Assembly: GCA_964635975.1 (NCBI GenBank) | Contig: CAZWPO010000004.1 | Location: forward strand, 72,083 to 136,082 | Origin: UBA5314 sp964635975 | Lineage (GTDB): Bacteria; Bacillota; Syntrophomonadia; Syntrophomonadales; Syntrophomonadaceae | Length of the DNA stretch: 64,000 nt | Reading direction: 5' to 3' | Shown: positions 44,718 to 52,470 of the stretch, piece after piece | Position numbering within the stretch: position 1 is the first letter of the stretch | Layout: the number at the start of each line of letters is the position of its first letter | Translations under genes and position numbers: made by a program | Notes under the pieces: generated by a model | Database searches by the model: none | The model's input: the letters and a program-made list of their open reading frames with translations, nothing else | What the model was told of the DNA's origin: nothing

Positions 44718-44999
44718 ATATGGGTTTTCCCGGAACAGTGGGACTATTTATTAAAACAGTTTAAGGAACACGGACGGATTCAAGGGTTTGAATTGGACTT
44801 AAGAAGCAAATCAGGAGATATTCGCAAAGTATCCCTTTCTGGAGATATTATTGACCTTAACGGTGAGCCCCATTTACTAAATTCTTGTAGAGATATTACT
44901 GATAATAAATTTATCGAAAAAGAAATGGCACGGTTGGACCGTCTGAATCTTATTTGAGAAATGGCAGCCAGCATCGGCCGATTGAGCAAATCTCACTGT
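44718..44999 (+). pseudogene. Remnant of a PAS-domain histidine kinase
   Basis: In one frame the DNA reads WVFPEQWDYLLKQFKEHGR..., then GFELDLRSKSGDIRKVSLSG, DIIDLNGEPHLLNSCRDIT, then EKEMARLDRLNLI, a stop (TGA at 44955), and EMAASIGRLS. This is the end of a PAS domain and the beginning of a kinase core; the intact kinase at 61568 has LARLDQLNLVGEMAASIGHEIRNPM at this place. One Gly codon became a stop, and everything before and after is lost. Confidence 0.8.
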
Positions 45000-45225
45000 T
45001 TTGAAAATACATGCAATTTTCCTCTCTCACTATTCTCCCTTTATCCCCGAACTTTGGTATTTTGCCTTCAGCACTCCCCTGCTGGGCTTTGGGTTCTGGT
45101 TCAATAACAGATACCCTTCTAAATTTTACGGTGTTTTCCTTTTAATAATCTTATTGCTATAGAGTCAAACCTTTTCTCGATATTCTGTGTATAAACAATA
45201 AGAAGCTTTTTGCAGGTAGGAAGAC

Positions 45226-45771
45226 ATGAAAATTCACGATCACTTAATTGCTAGCAGGATACTCAAAGGTGATGCCAGGGCTTTTGGGAATTTGATTGAT
45301 ATGTTCAAAAGCCGGGTGTTTAATTATTGCCTGCGAATGACTAATAATTATCAAGAGTCTGAGGATTTGACCCAGGAAGTGTTCCTCAAACTCTACAAAA
45401 ACATGGCCAGCTACGATTGGAATAAGTCAGCTCTTTCCACCTGGATTTATTCAATAACCCGAAATACCTGTCTGAATTATGCACGTGATCAGGAGGCAAA
45501 AAAAGTTAAGACTATTGAAATATCCCAGGTTAATGCCGGTATTAGGGATGGCAATCAATACCGATTTGTTGAGGAAAGAATGCTGCTTTTTCAGGTCCTT
45601 AATAGTCTCACTCTGAATGAAAGAGAATTAATCATTATGAAAGACTACTTGGACCTCACCTATAAGGAGATAGGGCTTATTTTAGGTTTACCCATAGGCA
45701 CCGTAAAAACGCGAGTGCATGTTATCCGGAGTCGTTTGAGGCAGATGCTGAAAGAGGGTGATATGAGGTGA
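45226..45771 (+). CDS. ECF-type RNA polymerase sigma factor
   Basis: Protein of 181 residues with the sigma-70 region 2 (FGNLIDMFKSRVFNYCLRMTNNYQESEDLTQEVFLKLYKN...YDWNKSALSTWIYSITRNTCLNY) and region 4 (LNERELIIMKDYLDLTYKEIGLILGLPIGTVKTRVHVIRSRLRQ). AGGAAG precedes the ATG. It overlaps the next gene by 4 bp, so it forms an operon with a one-span protein that may be its anti-sigma factor. The regulon is unknown. Confidence 0.9.
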   Translation: MKIHDHLIASRILKGDARAFGNLIDMFKSRVFNYCLRMTNNYQESEDLTQEVFLKLYKNMASYDWNKSALSTWIYSITRNTCLNYARDQEAKKVKTIEISQVNAGIRDGNQYRFVEERMLLFQVLNSLTLNERELIIMKDYLDLTYKEIGLILGLPIGTVKTRVHVIRSRLRQMLKEGDMR

Positions 45772-46085
45772 AAAGAAATTATGATCAGATGATGAGAGAC
45801 CTGCCTCTTGAGAAATGCCCCGACCGCCTCAATGCAAAAATTATCATAGACTCGGGAAGCATGGAATGGGGTGAGTCAAGACCAGTGCCCATTGCTGCAG
45901 GTAGAATTCAATTTGCGGCAGGGTTGCATCTGTTGTTTGCGCTTTTATTTTTTATCGTTTCAGCATGGATACATTTTAACCTTACGTTATCTCCCGATTT
46001 CGGAAGAATAAGCATCAATACTGTTGCCCTGATTGATCAGGTGTCGTGCTTCGTGCAAAATATAATTCTAGATAGGAGTGTTTAA
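45768..46085 (+). CDS. Single-span protein, candidate anti-sigma factor
   Basis: Protein of 105 residues starting GTG inside the sigma stop (ATGAGGTGA). The N-terminal 45 residues are polar (MMRDLPLEKCPDRLNAKIIID) and could bind sigma; a membrane span follows (LHLLFALLFFIVSAWIHFNL). The C-terminal part would face outside. No ZAS zinc motif is seen, so the anti-sigma assignment rests on position and topology alone. Confidence 0.55.
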   Translation: MKRNYDQMMRDLPLEKCPDRLNAKIIIDSGSMEWGESRPVPIAAGRIQFAAGLHLLFALLFFIVSAWIHFNLTLSPDFGRISINTVALIDQVSCFVQNIILDRSV

Positions 46086-46087
46086 TA

Positions 46088-46555
46088 ATGAAAAAGACAG
46101 GCATAGTGTTCCTCGCCCTGCTGTTGTTGCTCGCTGCATACGCCGTTGAAGGAGGCATGATCAAAAGTCTGCTGGTTGTGACCGCTTTAGTCCCAATAAT
46201 AATTGGACCTTATTTAAGTACGCTATTTACCTATAGTCCGGCAGACATTAACAACGCTTTTTGCGATGCTTTCACAGACCGAATTGATGCCGGCAGGCAG
46301 GACGTCTATCATATTGATTTGCTGATTATTCGCAATCTTAATTCCGCAGTTGTTTGGTGGGCTGCCACACTCTCTATGCTGGCATTAGTATTGATACTAT
46401 CGACTTTAACCGATGTAAAATCTTTGGGTCCAAGCGTAGCCGCTGGAACAGTGGCTATCCTGGCGGCTTTCTTGCTTAGATCAATCCTATTTATCCCTAT
46501 GGAACATTCAATTTTAAGGAAATTAGCTGTATTACAAGAGAATAACCATTATTGA
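46088..46555 (+). CDS. Membrane protein of the sigma-factor operon
   Basis: Protein of 155 residues with about four membrane spans (5-20, 25-48, 93-113, 118-140) and a central soluble loop (YSPADINNAFCDAFTDRIDAGRQDVYHIDL). AGGAGTG precedes the ATG and it lies 2 bp after the previous stop. No family recognised. It may respond to the same envelope signal as the sigma factor; this is inference from the operon only. Confidence 0.6.
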   Translation: MKKTGIVFLALLLLLAAYAVEGGMIKSLLVVTALVPIIIGPYLSTLFTYSPADINNAFCDAFTDRIDAGRQDVYHIDLLIIRNLNSAVVWWAATLSMLALVLILSTLTDVKSLGPSVAAGTVAILAAFLLRSILFIPMEHSILRKLAVLQENNHY

Positions 46556-46567
46556 AGATGGGGATGA

Positions 46568-46640
46568 AGGAGAACATGTGGACGGGTACCTAGTTCTCTT
46601 TAGGTGAGTGAACAAAGTACCCGTCCCCTGTCGCACTTGT
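46568..46640. repeat. GTCCCC-type inverted repeat
   Basis: Arms GGACGGGTAC (46580-46589) and GTACCCGTCC (46618-46627), with AGTTC / GAAC inside, then CCTGTCGCAC. It shares GGACGGGTACC and the GTTC/GAAC arms with the larger inverted repeat at 51947. It sits between convergent genes. Confidence 0.85.
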
Positions 46641-46653
46641 TTATGACTACCTT

Positions 46654-48135
46654 TTATAGGTCTACAAACTTGGTTGCAACATGCTCGCAAAAGGTTCTGT
46701 CATGTTCAACGAATATAATAGTCGGCTGGTATTCCAGCAACAGTTCTTCGATCTGTATCCGGGATAGTACGTCGATATAATTAAGCGGTTCATCCCAGAT
46801 GTAAAGATGGGCCCGCTCGCACAAACTCCTGGCAAGCAGCACCTTTTTCTTTTGACCGGCGCTGAAATCGGCCATATCCTTATCAAACTGCAGCCTTGAA
46901 AAATCCAGTTTGCGAAGAATTGCTTTGAAAATAGTTTCATCAATTTGATAATCAGCTGCATAGCCAGTCAGGTTCCCGCGCAGTGAAGCCGTATCCTGTG
47001 CAACATAGGATATTTTGAGTTGACTCCCTATTCTGGAAGAACCGGTATAGACCAGCGGTTCGCCGCAAATTAGTTTTAATATGCTAGATTTCCCGGAGCC
47101 GTTGCGACCGCAAAGGGCAATACGATAACCCCTTTCAATAGTCAAGCTTACCCCGGTACAAGCGGGCTTATCGTCATAAAATATTGAAATATCATTAAGT
47201 TCCGCCAGCTGGCCAGTATGATAGGCCATGGGAGATATCTTTAAGCTATCCGCTCTCTCAATATTTTTAAGCAGCTTTGACTTATCTTCAATGGCTGCCT
47301 GCTGCCTGGCCTCCATGGACTTGGCCCGCGCCATCATTTTAGCCGCCTTGTGGCCAATATAGCCCTTGTCGCCTTTTATTCCAGATGCCTGTTTGCCGGC
47401 CTTTTTAGTCTTTTCTATTTTATCGGACCAGTTGGAAGTACGCCTGGCTGCTTTCGTTAAATGATCGATATCCCTTTTGAGTTTGTCGTTTTCAGCCAGC
47501 TCAAAGCTGTCCTGCCTGGCTTTATTCTCCCACCAGGAAGAAAAGTTTCCTTTCTGAATCTCAATGTTGGTTTTGTTAATGGAAAGTATGTGGTCAATGC
47601 AGCCATCAAGGAAAGCCCGATCATGTGACACCAGTATAAAGCCCCGCTTCGACCTCAGATAATTGCTGACAATCTCCCGGGAATTAATATCAAGGTGATT
47701 GGTGGGCTCATCTATCAGTAAAAAGCTGTTTTCTCTTAAAAACAATACCGCAAGCAGCACTTTGGTCTGTTCGCCGTTGCTTAGAGTGGAAAAAGGGCGG
47801 TACAAAACATCTTCGGATACAGAAAGCAGGTTCAACTCACGCATTAGCTCCCAATGAGCATAATCAGGGCATATGTTGTCAACTACAGCTATGGTTTCCA
47901 TTTCCCTTTTGGCCACCTCATAGGGAAAATATTCAAAGCTGACACTAGCGGAAATACTGCCTCTATACTCGTATTTCCCCATCAATAGATGGAGAAACGT
48001 GGTTTTTCCCCGCCCGTTCCTGCCGGTGAAGCCCAATTTCCAGTTAGTATCTATCTGAAAACTTACATTCTCAAATATATTGCCAAAGCTCCCATCATAA
48101 GCAAAAGTTAGATCGGAAACATTTATTAGCGACAT
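46654..48135 (-). CDS. Lsa-like ABC-F ribosome-protection protein
   Basis: Protein of 493 residues with two ABC domains: Walker A GRNGRGKTT and GRNGSGKSS, signatures LSNGEQTKV and FSAGQKKKV, Walker B LLIDEPTNHLD and LYIWDEPLNYIDV. The sequence follows Lsa(A) closely (start with LTFAYDG...NWKLGFTGRNGRGKTTFL; RPFSTLSNGEQTKVLL; FELAEN linker). Lsa proteins dislodge lincosamides, streptogramin A and pleuromutilins from the ribosome. The linker between domains is long and basic (TKAARRTSNWSDKIEKTKKAG), the arm reaching the peptidyl-transferase centre. Resistance in this organism is an inference. It has a 280-base leader with attenuator-like features. Confidence 0.85.
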   Translation of the reverse strand: MSLINVSDLTFAYDGSFGNIFENVSFQIDTNWKLGFTGRNGRGKTTFLHLLMGKYEYRGSISASVSFEYFPYEVAKREMETIAVVDNICPDYAHWELMRELNLLSVSEDVLYRPFSTLSNGEQTKVLLAVLFLRENSFLLIDEPTNHLDINSREIVSNYLRSKRGFILVSHDRAFLDGCIDHILSINKTNIEIQKGNFSSWWENKARQDSFELAENDKLKRDIDHLTKAARRTSNWSDKIEKTKKAGKQASGIKGDKGYIGHKAAKMMARAKSMEARQQAAIEDKSKLLKNIERADSLKISPMAYHTGQLAELNDISIFYDDKPACTGVSLTIERGYRIALCGRNGSGKSSILKLICGEPLVYTGSSRIGSQLKISYVAQDTASLRGNLTGYAADYQIDETIFKAILRKLDFSRLQFDKDMADFSAGQKKKVLLARSLCERAHLYIWDEPLNYIDVLSRIQIEELLLEYQPTIIFVEHDRTFCEHVATKFVDL

Positions 48136-48166
48136 AAAATAGTCCTCCTGTTAATAAATATGAGCT

Positions 48167-48345
48167 GCAAGAAAGCTAATCCTGCAGCCCATCAATCACA
48201 AGCCGACCTTTGTACAAGGTGGAGCTGGATTTATTTACGTAAAAACCCGGTAACTTTCTTGCATAAGCACAACAAAATAGAGGGCATCTGCCACCATTCA
48301 ATTATTTCGCCATGCCTTATTTAATTAGCAAGAAAAGTTACGCAT
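48167..48345 (-). promoter_or_regulatory. Attenuator-like leader of the ABC-F gene
   Basis: On the minus strand three elements follow each other: element 1 GTAACTTTTCTTGC (48328-48341), element 2 GCAAGAAAGTTAC (48250-48262), element 3 TAGCTTTCTTGC (48167-48178). Element 2 can pair with 1 or with 3, not both. Pairing 1-2 is followed by CCGGGTTTTTACG, like a terminator. Element 1 lies inside the uORF at 48325-48345. This is the logic of translation-dependent attenuation seen in antibiotic-resistance leaders. Confidence 0.6.
48325..48345 (-). CDS. Leader peptide MRNFSC
   Basis: ATG CGT AAC TTT TCT TGC TAA with GGAG nine bases before the ATG. It covers element 1 of the pairing set. A second short frame (MQESYRVFT) overlaps element 2 but lacks a ribosome site. 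A longer frame in another phase (MRVLAKDWSFKRCVTFLAN) also runs through this place. Confidence 0.5.
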   Translation of the reverse strand: MRNFSC

Positions 48346-48477
48346 CTTTTAAAGCTCCAATCCTTTGCCAATACTCTCATTTTACTATATAAGCTTCAAC
48401 AAGTAATAAGGATTTGTCAAATCCACCAGCCATCAGTGCCTATAGCAGGAGGAAGAGTGCTGGAATTCGCTGATGCG

Positions 48478-49026
48478 CTAGAAGGAAGCACCTCTGCGAC
48501 CGAGAGGAATGATTTTCATTAGGCATATTTCATCTCCCACCTTGATACTTTTTAATAATTCAACATCGACTTCATAACCAAACGCTTCCTCGAAAAGGAC
48601 CTTGCTGTATCCGGTAGTGCATTGACACCATGCGTACGTATCCAATTTGTCCACATCGGCCAGCATCGGACAGGGGCAAAACGGGAACTGCAAATAGAGT
48701 TCCCCACCGGTGCAGAACATGCCGGCTGCGTTGGCCTTTTCCAGGCTCCCTAATTCCTCCATGCTGGACGTTGCTGCAACCAACTCCTTTACCAGCGCCA
48801 GTTTTTCATCCATCCCGTATCCGCATTGACAGTTCATTCTGATCTGCTTAACAGTAGAGTGATCAAAGTGGTTTTCCAGTCTGGTCATGGCAGACTTCAC
48901 CCAGGCAGCATCGTCCTCTTTCTGTGCTCCATAGACAATTCTGGTTGCGGTTTCATTATTACTTGCTGATTTTATTGCATCAAACAATACCTGCTCTTGA
49001 ATTTTTCTAATCTCAAACATTAACAA
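48478..49026 (-). CDS. Cys-rich protein, DUF6144-like
   Basis: Protein of 182 residues with three Cys groups: NCQCGYG near residue 65, FCPCP near residue 118 and WCQCTTGYSK near residue 134. The end (FEEAFGYEVDVELLKSIKVGDEICLMKIIP) resembles C-terminal parts of V4R/hydrocarbon-binding-like proteins, where a terminal Cys helps bind a ligand or metal. I think it belongs to DUF6144, whose function is unknown; the name is from memory. It is monocistronic. A weak terminator-like hairpin lies in its 5' leader. Confidence 0.65.
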   Translation of the reverse strand: MLMFEIRKIQEQVLFDAIKSASNNETATRIVYGAQKEDDAAWVKSAMTRLENHFDHSTVKQIRMNCQCGYGMDEKLALVKELVAATSSMEELGSLEKANAAGMFCTGGELYLQFPFCPCPMLADVDKLDTYAWCQCTTGYSKVLFEEAFGYEVDVELLKSIKVGDEICLMKIIPLGRRGASF

Positions 49027-49063
49027 ACCTCATTTCTTTAATTTCTCAAACAAAAATTGCAAG

Positions 49064-49087
49064 AAAAAAACACACCAGGATAGTGTG
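49064..49087 (-). terminator. Leader hairpin with T run
   Basis: On the minus strand CACAC-TATCCTG-GTGTG is followed by TTTTTTT, about 40 bases before the start of the Cys-rich protein. The stem is only 5 bp, so it may be weak. The rest of the 49088-49409 spacer shows no gene. Confidence 0.4.
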
Positions 49088-49409
49088 CTGTTCAAATCAG
49101 GCATTTTCACACAGCTAATCCACCTATCATTGGTTATTCAAATGCATAACAAACTAAGGCTATACTTCATAACCGCAGTTATTTAATGGCATTTAAAACC
49201 TAGCGATAGATTGGATCGAGCACGGGCTTAATGTCCTTTCGCTATTAAGATATATTTTATGGTACTATATTGGGCTATTTTGGTGAAGTAGTTATTGTGA
49301 TTTCGGGAATACCAGTTGAGTCGAAGGAGAGTTGGAGGGAAGGATAAGTTAACTCAAGTAAGCATTAAGTTATAATTAAAATGAGTGAGAATTTGAAATG
49401 AGGTCTTGT

Positions 49410-49748
49410 ATGAACATTCAAATATTTGGAGTTAAAAAGTGCTTTGACACTCAAAAGGCAGAGCGTTTCTTCAAGGAACGGAACATTAAATATCAATATA
49501 TTGACCTCACCTTAAAAGGTCTAAGCAAAGGTGAATTAACCAGTGTAGAAAAGGCTGTCGGACTAAACAATTTGATCAACTCCAGAGTCAAGGCCTACTC
49601 TCGATTAAACCTGGACCGAATTGGCAGCAGCTCTATGCGGGCAGAGATACTCCTTAATCATCCAGAGCTATATAATACCCCAATTGTCCGCAATGGCAAG
49701 CAGGCTACTGTAGGATATCAACCGGATGTTTGGGTTACGTGGGAATAG
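49410..49748 (+). CDS. ArsC/Spx-family thioredoxin-fold protein
   Basis: Protein of 112 residues: MNIQIFGVKKCFDTQKAERFFKERNIKYQYIDL begins the ArsC/Spx thioredoxin fold, with a single Cys in the KCFDTQKA motif. NTPIVRNGKQATVGY near the C-terminus is the family cis-Pro region. With one Cys it cannot form the CxxC pair of Spx, and the Arg trio of true arsenate reductase is not evident, so it is the YfgD/YusI-like subgroup of unknown substrate. GAGG lies before the ATG. Confidence 0.82.
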   Translation: MNIQIFGVKKCFDTQKAERFFKERNIKYQYIDLTLKGLSKGELTSVEKAVGLNNLINSRVKAYSRLNLDRIGSSSMRAEILLNHPELYNTPIVRNGKQATVGYQPDVWVTWE

Positions 49749-49782
49749 GTTAGCTTTTACCGAAAGGCTCGGGGACGGTTCT

Positions 49783-50133
49783 TTACCAATTCATATAGTC
49801 CTCAATCAATAGTACTAGGCTTTGAGCCCTTTTCTCGTGGTTTTGGAGAAATTGTATAAATCGGTCTGTAACATAGAACAAATCACCATCATCACTGTCA
49901 AGGTATTCCCTGGCTAGAGTCAAAGACTCTTTCAGGTTTCCCAAAACGAATTCTTTAATTATTTGCTGAACACGCTTCCTATATACAGGATAAGGGCCCG
50001 GGAGAGCAATCCGGGCCAGTCTCATCTGCAGAAGATGCAAAGTAAATACTCTGTAATTATTCTCCCGCCTACCGGGCTTGGCTATAAAACCTAAGGATTC
50101 ATACAGACGCACAGTATTGGGATGAACGCGCAA
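49783..50133 (-). pseudogene. MerR-family regulator lacking its N-terminus
   Basis: Frame starts at TTG with RVHPNTVRLYESLGFI, the second half of a MerR helix-turn-helix; the expected first 10-15 residues are missing and a stop (TGA) lies right before. The rest (LLQMRLARIAL..., TLAREYL) is a normal MerR body. Directly upstream another frame reads TWNEVQTFRREINQDVLNLRDRLIARS, the tail of an unrelated protein. A deletion or insertion probably joined the two just before the toxin-antitoxin pair. Confidence 0.7.
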
Positions 50134-50279
50134 TCAATCGGTCGCGCAAATTCAGAACATCCTGGTTGATCTCCCGGCGGAATGTCTGAACCTCGTTCCA
50201 GGTTGCCCGGGGCCTTGCTTACAAAAATATGGTATAATTAATCGTGTAAATGTGATTATGTGATAAAGTGGGGATGTTA

Positions 50280-50525
50280 ATGAAACGCCAGAACGTAACC
50301 CTTTCACTTCCCGAAGATATCCTGCGGAAAGCCAGACATATGGCTGTTGACCGCAACATGTCTTTGTCTGCTTTCCTGAGTGTAATAATACAAGAATTAG
50401 TTGCCGGAAAGGACAACTACATCCAGGCTAGAGATGAAAGTCTACGCTTGATGGAAGAAGGATTTGATATGGGCACCTACGGGAAAGCTCTTAATAATAG
50501 AGAGGAACTGCATCATCGTGGCTAA
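50280..50525 (+). CDS. Ribbon-helix-helix antitoxin
   Basis: Protein of 81 residues: KRQNVTLSLPEDILRKARHMAVDRNMSLSAFLSVIIQELV is the ribbon-helix-helix DNA-binding domain; the acidic tail (ARDESLRLMEEGFDMGTYGKALNNREELHH) should wrap the toxin. The ATG at 50280 follows GTGGGG. It overlaps the PIN toxin gene by 8 bp. TATAAT at about 50232 is a likely minus-10, and the tandem GTGATTATGTGAT right after could be the operator. Confidence 0.85.
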   Translation: MKRQNVTLSLPEDILRKARHMAVDRNMSLSAFLSVIIQELVAGKDNYIQARDESLRLMEEGFDMGTYGKALNNREELHHRG

Positions 50526-50955
50526 TGGTCATTTTGTCGACACAAACATTCTGGTCTATGCCTACGATAGTACAGCTGGGTTGAAACGCCAGAAATCTAT
50601 AGATTTACTAAAGCATCTATGGGCAGAACGGACAGGATTTCTAAGTATTCAAGTCCTTCAAGAATTCTATGTTACAGTTACACGAAAGATTAATAAACCT
50701 ATTACACCTGAAAATGCGGCCCGTATTATTAAAGGTTTTGAGGCCTGGCCGATTCATTGCCCGGATATTAGAGATATTGTAGAGGCTATTCGTATTCAAC
50801 AAGAGTTATCGCTTTCCTTTTGGGATGCTATGATCATATGGAGTGCTGTATGCACAGACTGCGAGGCGATATGGACAGAAGACCTTAATACCGGGCAGCG
50901 ATATCAGCAGCTGGAGATTAAATCTCCGTTCAAAGACATATCTTCCATTACCTAA
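50518..50955 (+). CDS. PIN-domain toxin, VapC-like
   Basis: Protein of 145 residues starting GTG with AGAGGAACT upstream. PIN-domain acidic residues are visible: HFVDTNILVYAYD, the Glu in VLQEFY, SFWDAMIIWSA and WTEDLN. VapC toxins are ribonucleases that cut tRNA or rRNA and stop translation when the antitoxin is lost. The 8-bp overlap with the antitoxin gene ensures coupled synthesis. Confidence 0.88.
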   Translation: MANGHFVDTNILVYAYDSTAGLKRQKSIDLLKHLWAERTGFLSIQVLQEFYVTVTRKINKPITPENAARIIKGFEAWPIHCPDIRDIVEAIRIQQELSLSFWDAMIIWSAVCTDCEAIWTEDLNTGQRYQQLEIKSPFKDISSIT

Positions 50956-51049
50956 TCACTCTTTTAAATTAAGTATATACATGCATATACTACTTGCATC
51001 CAGGAAAGGTTTATGATTAAATCAAGCTCTATCACGGGGGAAGTATCAG

Positions 51050-51922
51050 ATGAAATTTGCAAGCTATGAAATCTATAGCACAGAACATGTCGGTCTTCTG
51101 CTCCCAGATGGCATGGTGCCGTTAAGCAGGTCGGGCATTGTCTCCATGAACCAGCTCATCGAAAGTATGAATTCTGATTTGGAAAAGCTTATAGTCGACC
51201 TGGCCATTTCCAGGGCCAACATTCTGCCCCTGGCCGATATCAAACTAAAGGCTCCAATTCCTTATCCAAAAAGAAATGTTTTTTGCCTTGGGAAAAACTA
51301 CTTGGAGCATGCGCTGGAGATCAGTGCTACAAAGATATCAGACTCAGGCATCCCCGAAATTCCAATTTACTTTACAAAGGCTTCCGCTCCTGCCATTGGC
51401 CATGGCGATCCGATCAGATTCTCCCTCCAGGCTGCCACTCAGGTGGATTACGAGGTTGAACTGGCTGTCATCATCGGCCGAGAAGGAACCAATATCAAAA
51501 GGGAAGAAGCTTTTGAGTATGTCTTTGGATATACCATCATTAATGACATTACGGCCCGGGATCTTCAGGTCAGTCACAAGCAGTGGTTCAAAGCAAAGAG
51601 CCTGGACACTTTCTGTCCTATGGGACCATGCATTGTTTATAAAGACGAAATCCGCCCGCCGGTTGAGCTAACCATCCAATGCCAGATAAATGGTGAATTG
51701 AGGCAGAACTCCAATACCAGAAACATGATTTTTGATATACCTTATATCATCAGCGACCTCTCCAAGGGGCTGACATTAAGACCCGGTGATATAATTTGCA
51801 CAGGAACTCCCAGCGGTGTTGGAATGGGCTTTGACCCTCCCAGATTTCTCAAGGATAAAGATGTCGTGGAATGCTATATTGAGAATATTGGCCTTCTAGC
51901 CAATCAGGTAAGGATTGAATAG
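51050..51922 (+). CDS. Fumarylacetoacetate hydrolase family enzyme
   Basis: Protein of 290 residues. The metal-binding residues of the FAH fold appear in DYEVELAVIIGREG (two Glu) and in the Asp of NDITARDLQ. The C-terminal signature SKGLTLRPGDIICTGTPSGVGMG is complete. Members hydrolyse, decarboxylate or isomerise beta-diketo acids in aromatic-acid degradation or act as oxaloacetate decarboxylases. No other catabolic gene is adjacent. GGGGGAAG precedes the ATG. Confidence 0.9.
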   Translation: MKFASYEIYSTEHVGLLLPDGMVPLSRSGIVSMNQLIESMNSDLEKLIVDLAISRANILPLADIKLKAPIPYPKRNVFCLGKNYLEHALEISATKISDSGIPEIPIYFTKASAPAIGHGDPIRFSLQAATQVDYEVELAVIIGREGTNIKREEAFEYVFGYTIINDITARDLQVSHKQWFKAKSLDTFCPMGPCIVYKDEIRPPVELTIQCQINGELRQNSNTRNMIFDIPYIISDLSKGLTLRPGDIICTGTPSGVGMGFDPPRFLKDKDVVECYIENIGLLANQVRIE

Positions 51923-51946
51923 CGAAAGTATGAAGAACATGGGGAC

Positions 51947-52017
51947 GGAAGAACATGGGGACGGGTACCTTGTTCACTTACCCAAAGTGAACAAGGTACC
52001 CGTCCCCATGTTCTTCC
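51947..52017. repeat. 33-bp perfect inverted repeat with GTCCCC core
   Basis: Left arm 51947-51979 (GGAAGAACATGGGGACGGGT then ACCTTGTTCACTT) and right arm 51985-52017 are perfect complements with a 5-base loop. A partial extra copy (GAAGAACATGGGGACGG) precedes it. It shares GGACGGGTACC and GTTCACTT with the repeat at 46568. It follows the FAH gene and may serve as terminator. Confidence 0.92.
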
Positions 52018-52030
52018 ATGTTTTCTATTG

Positions 52031-52153
52031 CTATTTCTTCAAATAGGATGGTTCTTTTTCATCCAAATATTCTTTAAGTGCCGACTGAAGGATTTGAGAG
52101 CAATTAACCTTTTTCTCTTCTGCAATTTCTTTTCTTAATTTCTTAAACCCTCG
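52031..52153 (-). pseudogene. C-terminal remnant of a ribbon-helix-helix antitoxin
   Basis: The minus strand reads FRGFKKLRKEIAEEKKVNCS then QILQSALKEYLDEKEPSYLKK and stops. This resembles the C-terminal DNA-binding helices of HicB/RHH antitoxins. An in-frame stop lies just upstream and no start codon exists, so only the tail remains. No toxin is left nearby. Confidence 0.6.
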
Positions 52154-52223
52154 AAATTTTTATTTCAATTTATAGAATGGTTTGGCTGGCTTACTTGGTA
52201 AAGGAATGGGATAGGTGATAAAT

Positions 52224-52470
52224 ATGAGTAGCAAGCGATACCGCTTGCTCAGGGGCTGGAGCCAGGGCCGGTTAGCCCGGGAGTCGGGGGTGTCGCAGAC
52301 ATATATTCCGATTTGGAGGCGTGGACGCCGAATATATCGATCTTGCGCAAGCTGGCGGCTACCCTGGGGCTTCCGGTTTCGGCTCTTTTGGATAATAAAG
52401 CCCAAGGGGTTGGTAAAGAAGGATTATATTTCTTCTTCAAACAGCTCGTGCAAAAAGGACTCCCGATCAT
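52224..52470 (+). pseudogene. XRE-family HTH gene with a one-base deletion
   Basis: One frame reads MSSKRYRLLRGWSQGRLARE then SGVSQTYI. From about 52307 the next frame continues SDLEAWTPNISILRKLAATLGLPVSALLDNKA. Joined, they form a standard XRE helix-turn-helix (YISDLE... ILRKLAATLGVP). A single base is missing near 52307. The second frame runs on to a stop inside the neighbouring ATPase gene. GC content is higher than around it, which hints at outside origin. Confidence 0.8.

Noticed and set aside
51050..51922. FAH-family gene as cargo of the toxin-antitoxin island
   Set aside because: Codon use and ribosome site match the chromosome; no boundary repeats enclose it with the toxin genes.
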